Shown here: piece after piece, positions 11,157 to 20,589 of the stretch | Layout: every line of letters starts with the position of its first letter | Position numbering within the stretch: position 1 is the first letter of the stretch | NCBI RefSeq assembly: GCF_905171765.1 | Contig: NC_053389.1 | Coordinates: 216,944,624 to 217,008,623 of the forward strand | Origin: Bufo bufo | Taxonomy: Eukaryota; Chordata; Amphibia; Anura; Bufonidae | Length of the DNA: 64,000 nt | Reading direction: 5' to 3' | The notes under the pieces: generated by a model | Told to the model about the DNA's origin: nothing | The model's input: only the letters and a program-made list of their open reading frames with translations | Databases searched by the model: none | Program-made: the position numbers and the translations under genes

Positions 11157-12153
11157 GGCCCCTTTCACACGGGCGAGTATTCTACGCGGATGCGATGCGT
11201 GAGTTGAACGCATTGCACCCGCACTGAATACCGACCCATTCATTTCTATAGGGCTGTGCAGATGAGCGGTGATTTCACGCATCACTTATGCGTTGCGTAA
11301 AATCGCAGCATGCTCTATATTCTGCGATTTTTAACGCAACGCAGGCCCCATAGAAGTGAATGGGGTTGCGTGAAAATCGCAAGCATCCGCAAGCAAGTGC
11401 GGATGCGGTGCGATTTTCACGCACGGTTACTAGGAGAACGATCGGGATGGAGACCCGATCATTATATTTTCCCTTATAACATGGTTATAAGGGAAAATAA
11501 TAGCATTCTGAATACAGAATGCATAGTAAAACAGCGCGTAGGGGTTAAAATAATAATAATAATAATTTAACTCACCTTAATCCACTTGCTCGCATAGCCC
11601 GGCATCTCCTTCTGTCTCATTTTGTTGAATAGGACCTGTGGTGAGCATTAAGTACAGTTACAGGACCTTTGATGACGTCACTCTCCGGTCATCACATGGT
11701 ACGTCACATGATCTTTTACCATGGTGATGGATCATGTGATGACCGGAGTGACGTCATCAAAGGTCCTGGAATGAATGCTCACCACAGGTCCTGTTCAGCA
11801 CAGAAGGAGACAGACGAGATGCCGGCAGCGCCAGCAAGTGGATTAAGGTGAGTTAATTATTATTTTATTTTATTTTTTTAACCCCTCCAGCGCTATTGTA
11901 CTATGCATTCTGTATTCAGAATGCTATAATTTTTCATTATAACCATGTTATAAGTGAAAATAATACAATCTACAGAACATTAATCTCAAGCGCGAACTTC
12001 TATGAAGAAGTTCGGGTTTGGGTACCAAACATGCACGATTTTTCTCATGCGCATGCAAAACGCATTACAATGTTTTGCACTCGCACGGAAAAATCGCGGG
12101 TGTTCCCACAACGCACCCGCACATTTTCCCGCAACGCCCGTGTGAAACCAGCC
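11157..12153. mobile_element. 1-kb fold-back element with TAA duplication (Harbinger-like MITE)
   Basis: The ends GGCCCCTTTCACACGGGCG and CGCCCGTGTGAAACCAGCC are inverted copies. TAA lies on both sides (11154-11156 and 12154-12156), matching the TWA target of PIF/Harbinger elements. The inverted pairing is not confined to the ends: blocks such as CATTCTGAATACAGAATGC, the CACCTTAATCCACTTG block, GGACCTGTGGTGAGCAT and CCGGTCATCACATG all recur reversed in the right half. The whole unit is therefore an imperfect palindrome folding near 11717. It carries no ORF of its own and sits between L1 ORF2 and ORF1. Confidence 0.8.
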
Positions 12154-12176
12154 TAAAGGGTCTCACAAGGGGGACC

Positions 12177-13228
12177 TCAATCTGTGGGGTCTAATTTCTT
12201 CTTTGGAGACTTGAACTTTGTCACCCAATGCCACGGTGAAGGGATGGTCAGTTGGGGCAGATCTTCTGCGACTGGGAGCCAAGGCGTGATATCCATTGGC
12301 GCTATTTCTAGTGCTTCCCATATCTTGGGCAGATCATCTGGATGCCTCACTAGGATCTGTCTCCTGTTGATAGTAGTACTGAGGCCAAAGTGGAATAGCC
12401 ATCTGATGGGGTGCTTCCTGGATCTCAGCTCCGACGTGAGCGGGCGCAGGGCTCTGCGTTTTGCCAAAGTGCTTGCGGCCAGGTCTTGAAATAACAAAAT
12501 CTTATGGTTGTCCAGCAAAATTTCTTTACGATCTCTTGCCGCTTTATGGACTTCCGCAGTGTCCAAATAATTGAGCAGTGCGCAGACCGTGTCTCTGGGA
12601 GGGTCACCTGCCAGGGGATTCGGCCATAGCGCCCTGTGAGCTCTTTTTATCGTGATAGTTGATGCGCGGTCTGGGCCTAGTAGCATGGCGAATATGCGGC
12701 GGACCGCTTCCGTCAGCTCCTCAGCTGTGACAGTTTCAGGTATACCCCTCAGCCTCACATTTTTCCTTCTTCCCCGATTCTCTTGATTTTCAAGATATAG
12801 GTAAGCATTATTTATTTGTGAACGGAGCGTTTGCACTTGGGATTGCATCCCTCTGCTATGCTGAACTATCGCAGCTTGTGAGTCCTTCAAAGCCTCCACC
12901 CTGTGTCCCATGTGCTTTACCTCTGACTTGATATCCGCCAGCTCCTTCATTACTGGATTAAAGCCTGTGCCAGCATGTGCTTCAAGATGGATCTGGTGAT
13001 AGGCATCGGGTCCTCCTCTCCGTGCACTTCTGAGTGGGTACACAAGCTCCCGCCATCTGAATGTTCTTCATCGTGCGCGGCTTCGCTGAGGTCTGCAGCC
13101 GCCATTTTACTGCGCTCAGCCGCCGAGGACATCTTCTTGTGGAAATACTTATTCATGTCCCCTTGGGATTTCTTGACCCGTGGGGTGAGCTCCGGGTCTT
13201 TGCCTCTCTCTTTGTTCAGTTTGCCCAT
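12177..13228 (-). pseudogene. L1 ORF1 (RNA-binding chaperone), one frameshift
   Basis: L1 ORF1 protein binds L1 RNA as a trimer and is needed for retrotransposition. Reading leftward from the ATG at 13228, the first 90 residues (MGKLNKERGKDPELTPRVKK...) are polar and low-complexity. A frameshift near 12960-13040 moves to the frame encoding the rest, down to 12177. That part contains a coiled coil (about 12960-12790, heptads around VEALKDSQAAIVQHSRGMQ), the RRM-like entry ENRGRRKNVRLRGIPE and a C-terminal domain with IKRAHRAL and HFGLS. Apart from the frameshift the frame is long and open, so ORF1 is better preserved than ORF2. The start is chosen because it is the first ATG in the open frame. 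Confidence 0.88.
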
Positions 13229-13340
13229 GATTTGGCAGGTATAATCGCTATTTTAGCTGGTTAGCCGGGTAGTGTGGCAAGGAGCTCAACGTTCAAGCGT
13301 TCTGAACCATGCTTCGTTGGCTCCGCCCCCCCTGTAGAAA

Positions 13341-14368
13341 CTTCTTGATTGGAAGTCGATCTAACGGCTTCAACAGATGACACCTTTAAAAGAAAGAAAA
13401 ATCCGTTACTGGCGCATTCGCGTAAGTACCACATATCTGAAATCCCTCCCCTTATAAATTATTTATGTCGCGTTGCTATCGAATGGGGTTAAGTCGCTCA
13501 TAATTGAGTGGACTATTTGATAGGTTGTTTCGGTATTAAATGATTCTGTTTTATTGGTTTTAAATATACTGGTAACATGTTAGCACTACGGCCATAAACT
13601 ACCATTATACAAATATGAAATAATTAAATAATAAATTAATTTGTTATTCTTTATTTAATAAGTTAAGAGATTACTTAATTTAATATATTAACATAGGGCC
13701 TATGACACCATGCACCTACAATAAACTCCTAATGTAGACAGCAGGTGCAGTGTATTTTAATGAAGGAGACAGAGCATAGAGGTGGTTTACCTGGTCACAT
13801 GACCCTCCATCAGTAGCCATTTTATGGACAAGACCTCTGTGTGGACAGCAAGGCTGGATTAACAATGGTGCAGGTGGAGCAAGTGTTCTAGGGCCTGCAG
13901 TGCACCATTAATTGGGCGGGCCCCCAGTCACTGGGTTTATTCACCTGGTTTTTGGGGCCAGACCTATCTAACCACATAGCAGAACACCAGTATGAAAAAT
14001 AAAATCTACACATATATATTTATATTTAATCCTCCCCATGCTGTCTCCAACAAGACTAATCCAATCTCATTTTTGAAGGGGGAGGAACACTATGAGAGAG
14101 GAGAGGAGAGGACCATGTGCGGGGAGAAGCCAGCGGCAGCACTGACTGGTGAAGCAGCATGTTCTGTCTAATGCTCCACAGTCTGCACACAGGCACCGCT
14201 GCTGCGATTTACCGACTGACAGGGAGCCTGGGAAGTAAAGAGGAGTGATAATAGGGAGAGGACTATGAAGCATAGCCATGCTGCACAGAGCAGACAAGAT
14301 GTGAGGCAGAGCTGCTGGGGCCGTCAGGAAAGAAGAGCCAGTCCAGAGCTTCTCTCCTAAGATGGAAG
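13341..14368. other. Unassigned intergenic DNA
   Basis: This is AT-rich at 13500-13700 and then mixed. No ORF longer than background, no RNA gene and no confident element boundary was seen. The string at about 13850-13930 (AAGGCTGGATTAACAATGG and a G/C-rich follow-on) resembles the end of a DNA transposon, but no matching opposite end was found. Confidence 0.4.
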
Positions 14369-15268
14369 TGTAACACCTGTGAGGATTCTCTCTGGTAGGC
14401 AGGGTAAGCGGACGCAGTACAGAGGCAAAACAATTTTGTAAATCAAAATGTCAGTGTTTATTCACACAAAAGGCAAAATAAAAACAACTCATAACAGTAT
14501 TGGTGTTAATTCACACAGTGAAAGGTCCATAGAACAGACACGTCACCTTGCTAGCCGTTTTATCCCCGGCAGTCCACAGCAGGCGTTAGGGGGCCTGTTT
14601 CCCAGCATACAGCCCTCATGCGGCTCTGAACCCCGGCAGCACAGCACCATGCTTCAGATCCCAAGACAGAGACTCAGATTATGAGCCCAGCTGCCTATTT
14701 AAAGGACAGCCAGGTGCTGCCAAAACCCAGACCGGCACTTAAAGAGGACCTTTCACCTGTATAAACTATGTGAACTGAGTATGCTGCCATATAGAGCGGC
14801 GCCCGGGAATCTCACTGCACTTACTATTATCCCCGGGCGCCGCTCCGTTCTCCCGTTATAGGCTCCGGTACCTTTGGTTTTTAAGTTAAAGTAGGCGGGT
14901 CTTCTCTTGTCCTGTGGGCGTCTCCTTCTCCTAGGCTGCAGCGCTGGCCAATCGCAGTGCACAGCTCACAGCCTGGGAGTTTTTTTTCTCCCAGGCTGTG
15001 AGCTGTGCGCTGCGATTGGCCAGCGCTACAGCCTAGGAGAAGGAGACGCCCACAGGACAAGGGAAGACACCGCCTACTATAACTTACAGAGCAAAGGTAC
15101 CGGAGGGCATAACGGGAGAACGGAGCGGCACCCGGGGATAATAGTAAGTGCAGTGAGATCCCGGGTGCCGCTCTATATGTCAGCATACTCAGTTCACATA
15201 GTTTATACAGGTGAAAGGTCCTCTTTAAGGCTTCAAGTAATATGGGCCTGTAGCGTCATACTCTTACA
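14369..15268 (-). mobile_element. Candidate solo LTR, minus strand, split by a MITE
   Basis: On the minus strand the segment reads 5'-TGTAAGAGTATGACGC ... TGTTACA-3', with TG/CA ends, a TTTAAATA box near 14700 and an AATAAA signal (complement of TTTATT near 14460) about 90 bp before the end. This layout fits an LTR. The MITE at 14743-15224 is inserted inside it. No target duplication is visible and there is no internal region, so the outer limits and even the LTR nature are tentative. Confidence 0.35.
14743..15224. mobile_element. Near-perfect palindromic MITE flanked by TTAA
   Basis: It starts AGAGGACCTTTCACCTG and ends with its reverse complement, with TTAA at 14739-14742 and 15225-15228. 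Almost the whole 482 bp pairs with itself, folding at the poly-T at about 14981-14988 between two copies of the CTCACAGCCTGGGAG block. The TTAA suggests mobilisation by a piggyBac-type transposase, but the terminal bases do not match the piggyBac ends at 4912. Confidence 0.8.
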
Positions 15269-15567
15269 CCAGAAAAAATATACTGTGTCTAACTTGTATA
15301 AATAAAAGCAACCAGAAGGATACTGATATGGAATAATGCCCTTGGTATGTTTTATAATAAGTATCAGTTAACTAAGTAGAACAAAAAGTTAAAATGTAAC
15401 TAAAATAATCAACACAATGTAAATTATCTAATTTCAACATGAGTCATGCTCTCCCAGAGTGCTAAGTATAGAGAACTTCAGAAAAGATACGCTCCTCCTT
15501 TCACTGCAATTTTAATACATACAAAGATCAGATTACCTTCTAGTGCAAAGCTTTGAGAATTACATTC
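15269..15567. other. AT-rich spacer, nothing recognised
   Basis: No ORF, repeat end or RNA gene seen. Confidence 0.4.
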
Positions 15568-15571
15568 TTAA

Positions 15572-15921
15572 AGGGAACATGTCTCAAAGAACATTGCGTT
15601 TGAGCTGCAGGCAGCTTGTTATAGATGGGAACAGCTGAGCAGATGGATATATAGTTTTATGGGAAAAGATTTAGCAATATTTGTAATTCTTACATTTAAA
15701 TTCCTGCTCATTCTGGATTCTGGGCTTTGCAGTCCAGGAGGCGGTCCTATCAGTGATTGACAGATATCTCTGTATACACAGTCATAGAGGGAAGGCTGTC
15801 ACTCACTGATAGGACCGTTCAGTCTAGAACCAGCAGTTACAATAACAGTCTGCTCAGCATCTCCTGTTCTATAACATGCTGCCTGCAGTTCAGACATCGT
15901 GTTTAACATGAAAGGTTCCCT
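15572..15921. mobile_element. Palindromic MITE flanked by TTAA, second family
   Basis: The ends are AGGGAACATGTCTCA and ...ATGAAAGGTTCCCT, inverted, with TTAA at 15568-15571 and 15922-15925. Inner pairs such as GAGCTGCAGGCAGC / GCTGCCTGCAGTTC and GGTCCTATCAGTGA / TCACTGATAGGACC confirm a 350-bp fold-back. It is noncoding. It shares only the TTAA target with its neighbour at 14743. Confidence 0.75.
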
Positions 15922-15925
15922 TTAA

Positions 15926-16350
15926 AAGGACAATAAATTTAACTTTAATTTAATTAACTTTAATTTTTATTTTAACCACATATTAAATGTTGCAATGGTG
16001 TTCACAGGTGCCACTGTTCCGCGTGTATTGGGGTACTTGTGGGTGTGAAACTTTGGTCATTTCTCGGTATGACAGTACACATTTCCTACTGTCCCCTGCA
16101 CATATGCCAGCTACTTATGGGAGTGAGTTAGGGCCATTTCTTTGTATTGCCATTTTTCCCATGAGCAAGTTTCGGTTTCATTGTGCTTTGTATCTCTTCC
16201 CTGTTTGGCATTGCAGGGGTTAATGCCTCTTGCTTACTGTGTGTGTATGTGTGCTTTGCCAGGGGTTTTTGGAGAACATTTACTAAGCTCGCCTTTTCTT
16301 TAGGAAAAAAAAAAAACTACGTATTGGCAAAGTCTGTCTTCAATTTACAC
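15926..16350. other. Unassigned spacer left of the large hAT element
   Basis: Nothing coding or repetitive recognised; a short TGTGTG run lies at about 16240. Confidence 0.4.
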
Positions 16351-16383
16351 CTCATTTATAGGGATGAGCGAACCCGAACTGTA

Positions 16384-17945
16384 CAGGGAGTGCAGAATTA
16401 TTAGGCAAGTTGTATTTTTGAGGATTAGTTTTATTATTGAACAACAACCTTGTTCTCAATGAACCCAAAAAACTCATTAATATCAAAGCTGAATATTTTT
16501 GGAAGTAGTTTTTAGTTTGTTTTTAGTTTTAGCTATTTTAGGGGATAACTGTGTGTGCAGGTGACTATTACTGTGCATAATTATTAGGCAACTTAACAAA
16601 AAACAAATATATACCCATTTCAATTATTTATTTTTACCAGTGAAACCAATATAACATCTCAACATTCACAAATATACATTTCTGACATTCAAAAACAAAA
16701 CAAAAACAAATCAGTGACCAATATAGCCACCTTTCTTTGCAAGGACACTCAAAAGCCTGCCATCCATGGATTCTGTCAGTGTTTTGATCTGTTCACCATC
16801 AACATTGCGTGCAGCAGCAACCACAGCCTCCCAGACACTGTTCAGAGAGGTGTACTGTTTTCCCTCCTTGTAAATCTCACATTTGATGATGGACCACAGG
16901 TTCTCAATGGGGTTCAGATCAGGTGAACAAGGAGGCCATGTCATTAGATTTTCTTCTTTTATACCCTTTCTTGCCAGCCACGCTGTGGAGTACTTGGACG
17001 CGTGTGATGGAGCATTGTCCTGCATGAAAATCATGTTTTTCTTGAAGGATGCAGACTTCTTCCTGTACCACTGCTTTAAGAAGGTGTCTTCCAGAAACTG
17101 GCAGTAGGACTGGGAGTTGAGCTTGACTCCATACTCAACCCGAAAAGGCCCCACAAGCTCATCTTTGATGATACCTGCCCAAACCAGTACTCCACCTCCA
17201 CCTTGCTGGCGTCTGAGTCGGACTGGAGCTCTCTGCCCTTTACCAATCCAGCCACGGGCCCATCCATCTGGCCCATCAAGACTCACTCTCATTTCATCAG
17301 TCCATGAAACCTTAGAAAAATCAGTCTTGAGATATTTCTTGGCCCAGTCTTGACGTTTCAGCTTGTGTGTCTTGTTCAGTGGTGGTCGTCTTTCAGCCTT
17401 TCTTACCTTGGCCATGTCTCTGAGTATTGCACACCTTGTGCTTTTGGGCACTCCAGTGATGTTGCAGCTCTGAAATATGGCCAAACTGGTGGCAAGTGGC
17501 ATCTTGGCAGCTGCACGCTTGACTTTTCTCAATTCATGGGCAGTTATTTTGCACCTTGGTTTTTCCACACGCTTCTTGTGACCCTGTTGACTATTTTGAA
17601 TGAAATGCTTGATTGTTCGATGATCACGCTTCAGAAGCTTTGCAATTTTAGGAGTGCTGCATACCTCTGCAAGATATCTCACTATTTTTGACTTTTCTGA
17701 GCCTGTCAAGTCCTTCTTTTGACCCATTTTGCCAAAGGAAAGGAAGTTGCCTAATAATTATGCACACCTAATATAGGGTGTTGATTTCATTAGACCACAC
17801 CCCTTCTCATTACAGAGATGCACATCACCTAATATGCTTAATTGCTAGTAGGCTTTCGAGCCTATACAGCTTGGAGTAAGACAACATGCATAAAGAGGAT
17901 GATGTGGTCAAAATACTCATTTGCCTAATAATTCTGCACGCAGTG
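16384..17945 (-). mobile_element. Tc1-type transposon, DD37E, structurally intact
   Basis: The ends CAGGGAGTGCAGAATTATTA and its near-inverse ending GCACGCAGTG are bounded by TA (16382-16383, 17946-17947). A second copy of the AATTATTAGGCAA motif sits about 190 bp inside each end (16577 and 17755), giving the IR/DR arrangement in which transposase binds two sites per end. The interior holds one uninterrupted transposase gene. It is inserted 25 bp into the left end of the large hAT: copy 2 shows the empty site GAACTGTATAG. Length 1562 bp. Confidence 0.93.
16711..17727 (-). CDS. Tc1/mariner transposase, DD37E family, intact ORF
   Basis: This is a cut-and-paste DNA transposase acting in the nucleus on the element's own ends. 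It is 338 residues, the usual size. The N-terminal half is a paired-type double helix-turn-helix: MGQKKDLTGSEKSKIVRYL, then IAKLLKRDHRTIKHFI, then a second HTH around residues 60-105. The catalytic residues are Asp144 (SWTDEMRVSL), Asp237 (FMQDNAPSHA) and Glu275 ([11 protein letters not shown]). There are 37 residues between the last two, so DD37E; published vertebrate DD37E elements are called TRT. GQRAPVR and GGGGVLVWAGI give the usual glycine-rich region. The start is the first ATG and aligns with a normal Tc1 N-terminus. There is no stop or frameshift, which is exceptional among the transposase genes here and suggests a young insertion. Activity is not shown by sequence alone. Confidence 0.93.
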   Translation of the reverse strand: MGQKKDLTGSEKSKIVRYLAEVCSTPKIAKLLKRDHRTIKHFIQNSQQGHKKRVEKPRCKITAHELRKVKRAAAKMPLATSLAIFQSCNITGVPKSTRCAILRDMAKVRKAERRPPLNKTHKLKRQDWAKKYLKTDFSKVSWTDEMRVSLDGPDGWARGWIGKGQRAPVRLRRQQGGGGVLVWAGIIKDELVGPFRVEYGVKLNSQSYCQFLEDTFLKQWYRKKSASFKKNMIFMQDNAPSHASKYSTAWLARKGIKEENLMTWPPCSPDLNPIENLWSIIKCEIYKEGKQYTSLNSVWEAVVAAARNVDGEQIKTLTESMDGRLLSVLAKKGGYIGH

Positions 17946-17947
17946 TA

Positions 17948-18167
17948 TAGTCTCTGATGATGACGAAACACAGGTGCCAACTGCTGCGTCTTTCTGCAGT
18001 GTGCAGACTGAACAGGAGGTCAGGGAGGAAGACTGGGTGGAAGACGATGCAGGGGACGATGAGGTCCTAGACCCCACATGGAATGAAGGTCGTGCCACTG
18101 ACTTTCAGAATTCGGAGGAAGAGGCAGTGGTGAGACCAAGCCAACAGCGTAGCAAAAGAGGGAGCAG
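17948..18167 (+). pseudogene. hAT transposase copy 1, acidic N-terminal segment
   Basis: This is an open stretch reading VSDDDETQVPTAASFCSVQ, then an acidic block (EVREEDWVEDDAGDDEVLD), then SQQRSKRGS. It is the same sequence as copy 2 at 46105-46288. It starts abruptly 5 bp after the Tc1 end because the preceding part of the gene is deleted. At its right edge (GGGAGCAG, 18160-18167) the hAT derivative 18168-20581 is inserted; the gene resumes at 20590. Confidence 0.8.
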
Positions 18168-20581
18168 CAGGGCCGGACTGGGGATAAAAACCAGCCCTGG
18201 AAAAAGTTGCACACCAGCCCCACAGCATTGCGTCATTATTTACTTGTTTATAATAGGAGAAAGCATTCATTTTAAAACACGTGTGTAAACACGAATATGA
18301 ACTTTGCCCCACGATAGCTCTTTGTAGAACCCCCATAAAAACTTACAGTTACTTGACTTGGCCCTTGGGGATCTCGGACGCCACTTCATCACTTTGGCCG
18401 GGGGCTCGGTGGAGCTGATGTTGTGCTTTAACCTAATGAGAAAGATTTCATAATAAGGATTTGGAGAAAGGGCAGAGGGATAGCAGAGCAGAGAGAGGCT
18501 GGTGCTGCTACTAGGGGGTCATACCATGGGGGAGTAATAAAGCCCACCATAATGCCCCCCCAGTAGTAATAATTCTCCTTATAATATGCAAAACATACCC
18601 CTTTGTAATGCCCCCAGTTGAGCTAATGTTCCCATAATGTGCCAATATAAAATACCCCTTCTCAGTGCCCCCGTAGATGATCCCCATAGTGCCCCCCCCT
18701 TCCCCATAGTACCCACCATAATGTGTCCCAGTATAAAATGCCCCTATACAGAGCCCCCATATAAAATATCTTCTTTTTTAGCCTCGGTAGATGCCCCTAT
18801 AGTGCCCCCCAATAATCTGCAGTAAGATGTGCCCCCATAGATGCCCCCAATCATGTGCCAGTAATAAGAGCCCCCCACCATCATGTGCCAGTAGCCAGAG
18901 CCCCCCCATATCATGTCAGTAGCCAGAGCCCCCCATATCATGTGCCAGTAGCCAGAGTGCCCCCAATCATGTGCCAGAAATAAGAGCCCCCCCCACCATC
19001 ATGTGCCAGTAGCCAGAGCCCCCCCTATCATGTGCCAGTAGCCAGAGCCCCCCCCATATCATGTGCCAGTAGCCAGAGCCCCCCCATATCATGTGCCAGT
19101 AGCCAGAGCCCCCCCCTATCATGTGCCAGTAGCCAGAGCCCCCCCATATCATGTGCCAGTAGCCAGAGTGCCCCCATATCATGTGCCAGTAGCCAGAGTG
19201 CCCCCATATCATGTGCCAGTAGCCCCCCTTATGGGCCAGTAGCCCCCCTTATGGGCCAGTAGCCCCCTTATGTGCCAGTAGCCCCCCTATGTGCCAGTAG
19301 CCCCCCTTATCATGTGCCAGCCCAGTAGTCCCCCCTTATCATGTGCCAGCCCAGTAGTCCCCCCTTATCATGTGCCAGCCCAGTAGCCCCCCTTATCATG
19401 TGCCAGCCCAGCCCAGTAGTCCCCCCTTATGTGCCAGCCCAGTAGCCCCATAGTCCCCCCTTATGTGCCGGCCCAGTAGCCCCCCTTATCATGTGCCAGC
19501 CCAGCCCAGTAGTCCCCCCATTATCATGTGCCAGTAGCCCCTCTTATCATGTGCCAGTAGCCCCCCTTATCATGTGCCAGCCCAGTAGTCCCCCCTTATC
19601 ATGTGCCAGGCCAGCCCAGTAGTCCCCCCTTATGTGCCAGCCAAGTAACCCCCCTTATCATGTGCCAGCCCAGTAGTCCCCCCCCTTATGTGCCAGCCCA
19701 GTAGCCCCCCTTATCATGTGCCAGCCCAGCCCAGTAGTCCCCCCCTTATCATGTGCCAGCCCAGCCCAGTAGTCCCCCCTTATGTGCCAGCCCAGTAGCC
19801 CCATAGTCCCCCCTTATGTGCCAGCCCAGTAGCCCCCCTTATCATGTGCCAGCCCAGCCCAGTAGTCCCCCCATTATCATGTGCCAGTAGCCCCTCTTAT
19901 CATGTGCCAGTAGCCCCCCTTATCATGTGCCAGCCCAGTAGTCCCCCCTTATCATGTCCCAGCCCAGTAGTCCCCCCTTATCATGTGCCAGCCCAGCCCA
20001 GTAGTCCCCCCTTATCATGTGCCAGCCCAGTAGCCCCCCTTATCATGTGCCAGCCCAGTAGTCCCCCCCTTATGTGCCAGCCCAGTAGCCCCCCTTATCA
20101 TGTGCCAGCCCAGCCCAGTAGTCCCCCCATTATCATGTGCCTGCCCAGTATTGTACCTATATAAAAAAAAAAAAAAAGAATACACTTATACTTACCTCCA
20201 GCAATGCGATGCGATGCAGGCCTCCTCTTCCGTCTGTGTCCCTCGCTATACGGCTCAGGCGACGCGATGACGTCATTGCGCCGCCTGCACCGGCCTCTGA
20301 TAGGCTGCCAGCACTAAGCCGGCAGCCTATCAGAGGAACAGGAGGGGACACACCTCTCCCTCCTCTGCCGCAGCACAGGCATCTGTATTGCCGTCCTGAG
20401 GACGGCAATACAGATGACTATGGAGATGAGCGCTTCCGCAATGGAGGCGCTCATCTCCTGCTCTGCCCTGCCGCCGGCCGCGGCCGCCCCCACTTGTCAC
20501 CAGGGCCGCGGCCTTGCGGCACTCAGGCTTGCCGGCCCACCGGGAAATTTCCCGGTATCCCAGCAGGCCAGTCCGGCCCTG
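18168..20581. mobile_element. Non-autonomous hAT derivative carrying a C-rich minisatellite
   Basis: The ends CAGGGCCGGACTGG and CCAGTCCGGCCCTG are perfect inverted repeats. GGGAGCAG is duplicated on both sides (18160-18167, 20582-20589); copy 2 has a single GGGAGCAG at the corresponding place, proving insertion. It is 2414 bp with no transposase. The middle is a long minisatellite (18840-20150). The right part (20190-20580) is GC-rich, with an inverted pair around the CTGATAGGCTGCC / GGCAGCCTATCAG strings. Confidence 0.93.
18840..20150. repeat. Minisatellite of about 29-33 bp inside the hAT derivative
   Basis: Two related subarrays are present. From about 18880 to 19225 the unit is CATGTGCCAGTAGCCAGAG followed by a C-run and ATAT. 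From 19290 to 20150 the unit carries CAGCCCAGTAGTCCCC followed by CTTATCATGTGCC, with larger blocks repeating as groups (the segment around 19440-19560 recurs at about 19795-19920). The plus strand is strongly C-rich and G-poor. Apparent ORFs across it are repeat translation. Confidence 0.9.
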
Positions 20582-20589
20582 GGGAGCAG

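Larger units (their letters stand above)
1..13340 (-). mobile_element. L1-type LINE, minus strand, 3' end outside window, interrupted by several transposons
   Basis: Read on the minus strand, the order is a short 5' leader, ORF1 (13228 to 12177), a spacer, then ORF2 starting at 10571 and running off position 1. ORF2 shows endonuclease, reverse transcriptase and a C-terminal CX2CX8HX4C knuckle, which is the L1 plan. Three foreign elements interrupt it: piggyBac at 4912-10088 (TTAA duplication), DD41D mariner at 2395-4055 (TA duplication) and a fold-back element at 11157-12153 (TAA duplication). Removing them restores continuous L1 similarity across each junction. Both ORFs carry frameshifts and stops, so this copy is dead. 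The 5' boundary near 13340 is approximate; no target duplication can be tested because the 3' end is not present. Confidence 0.9.
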
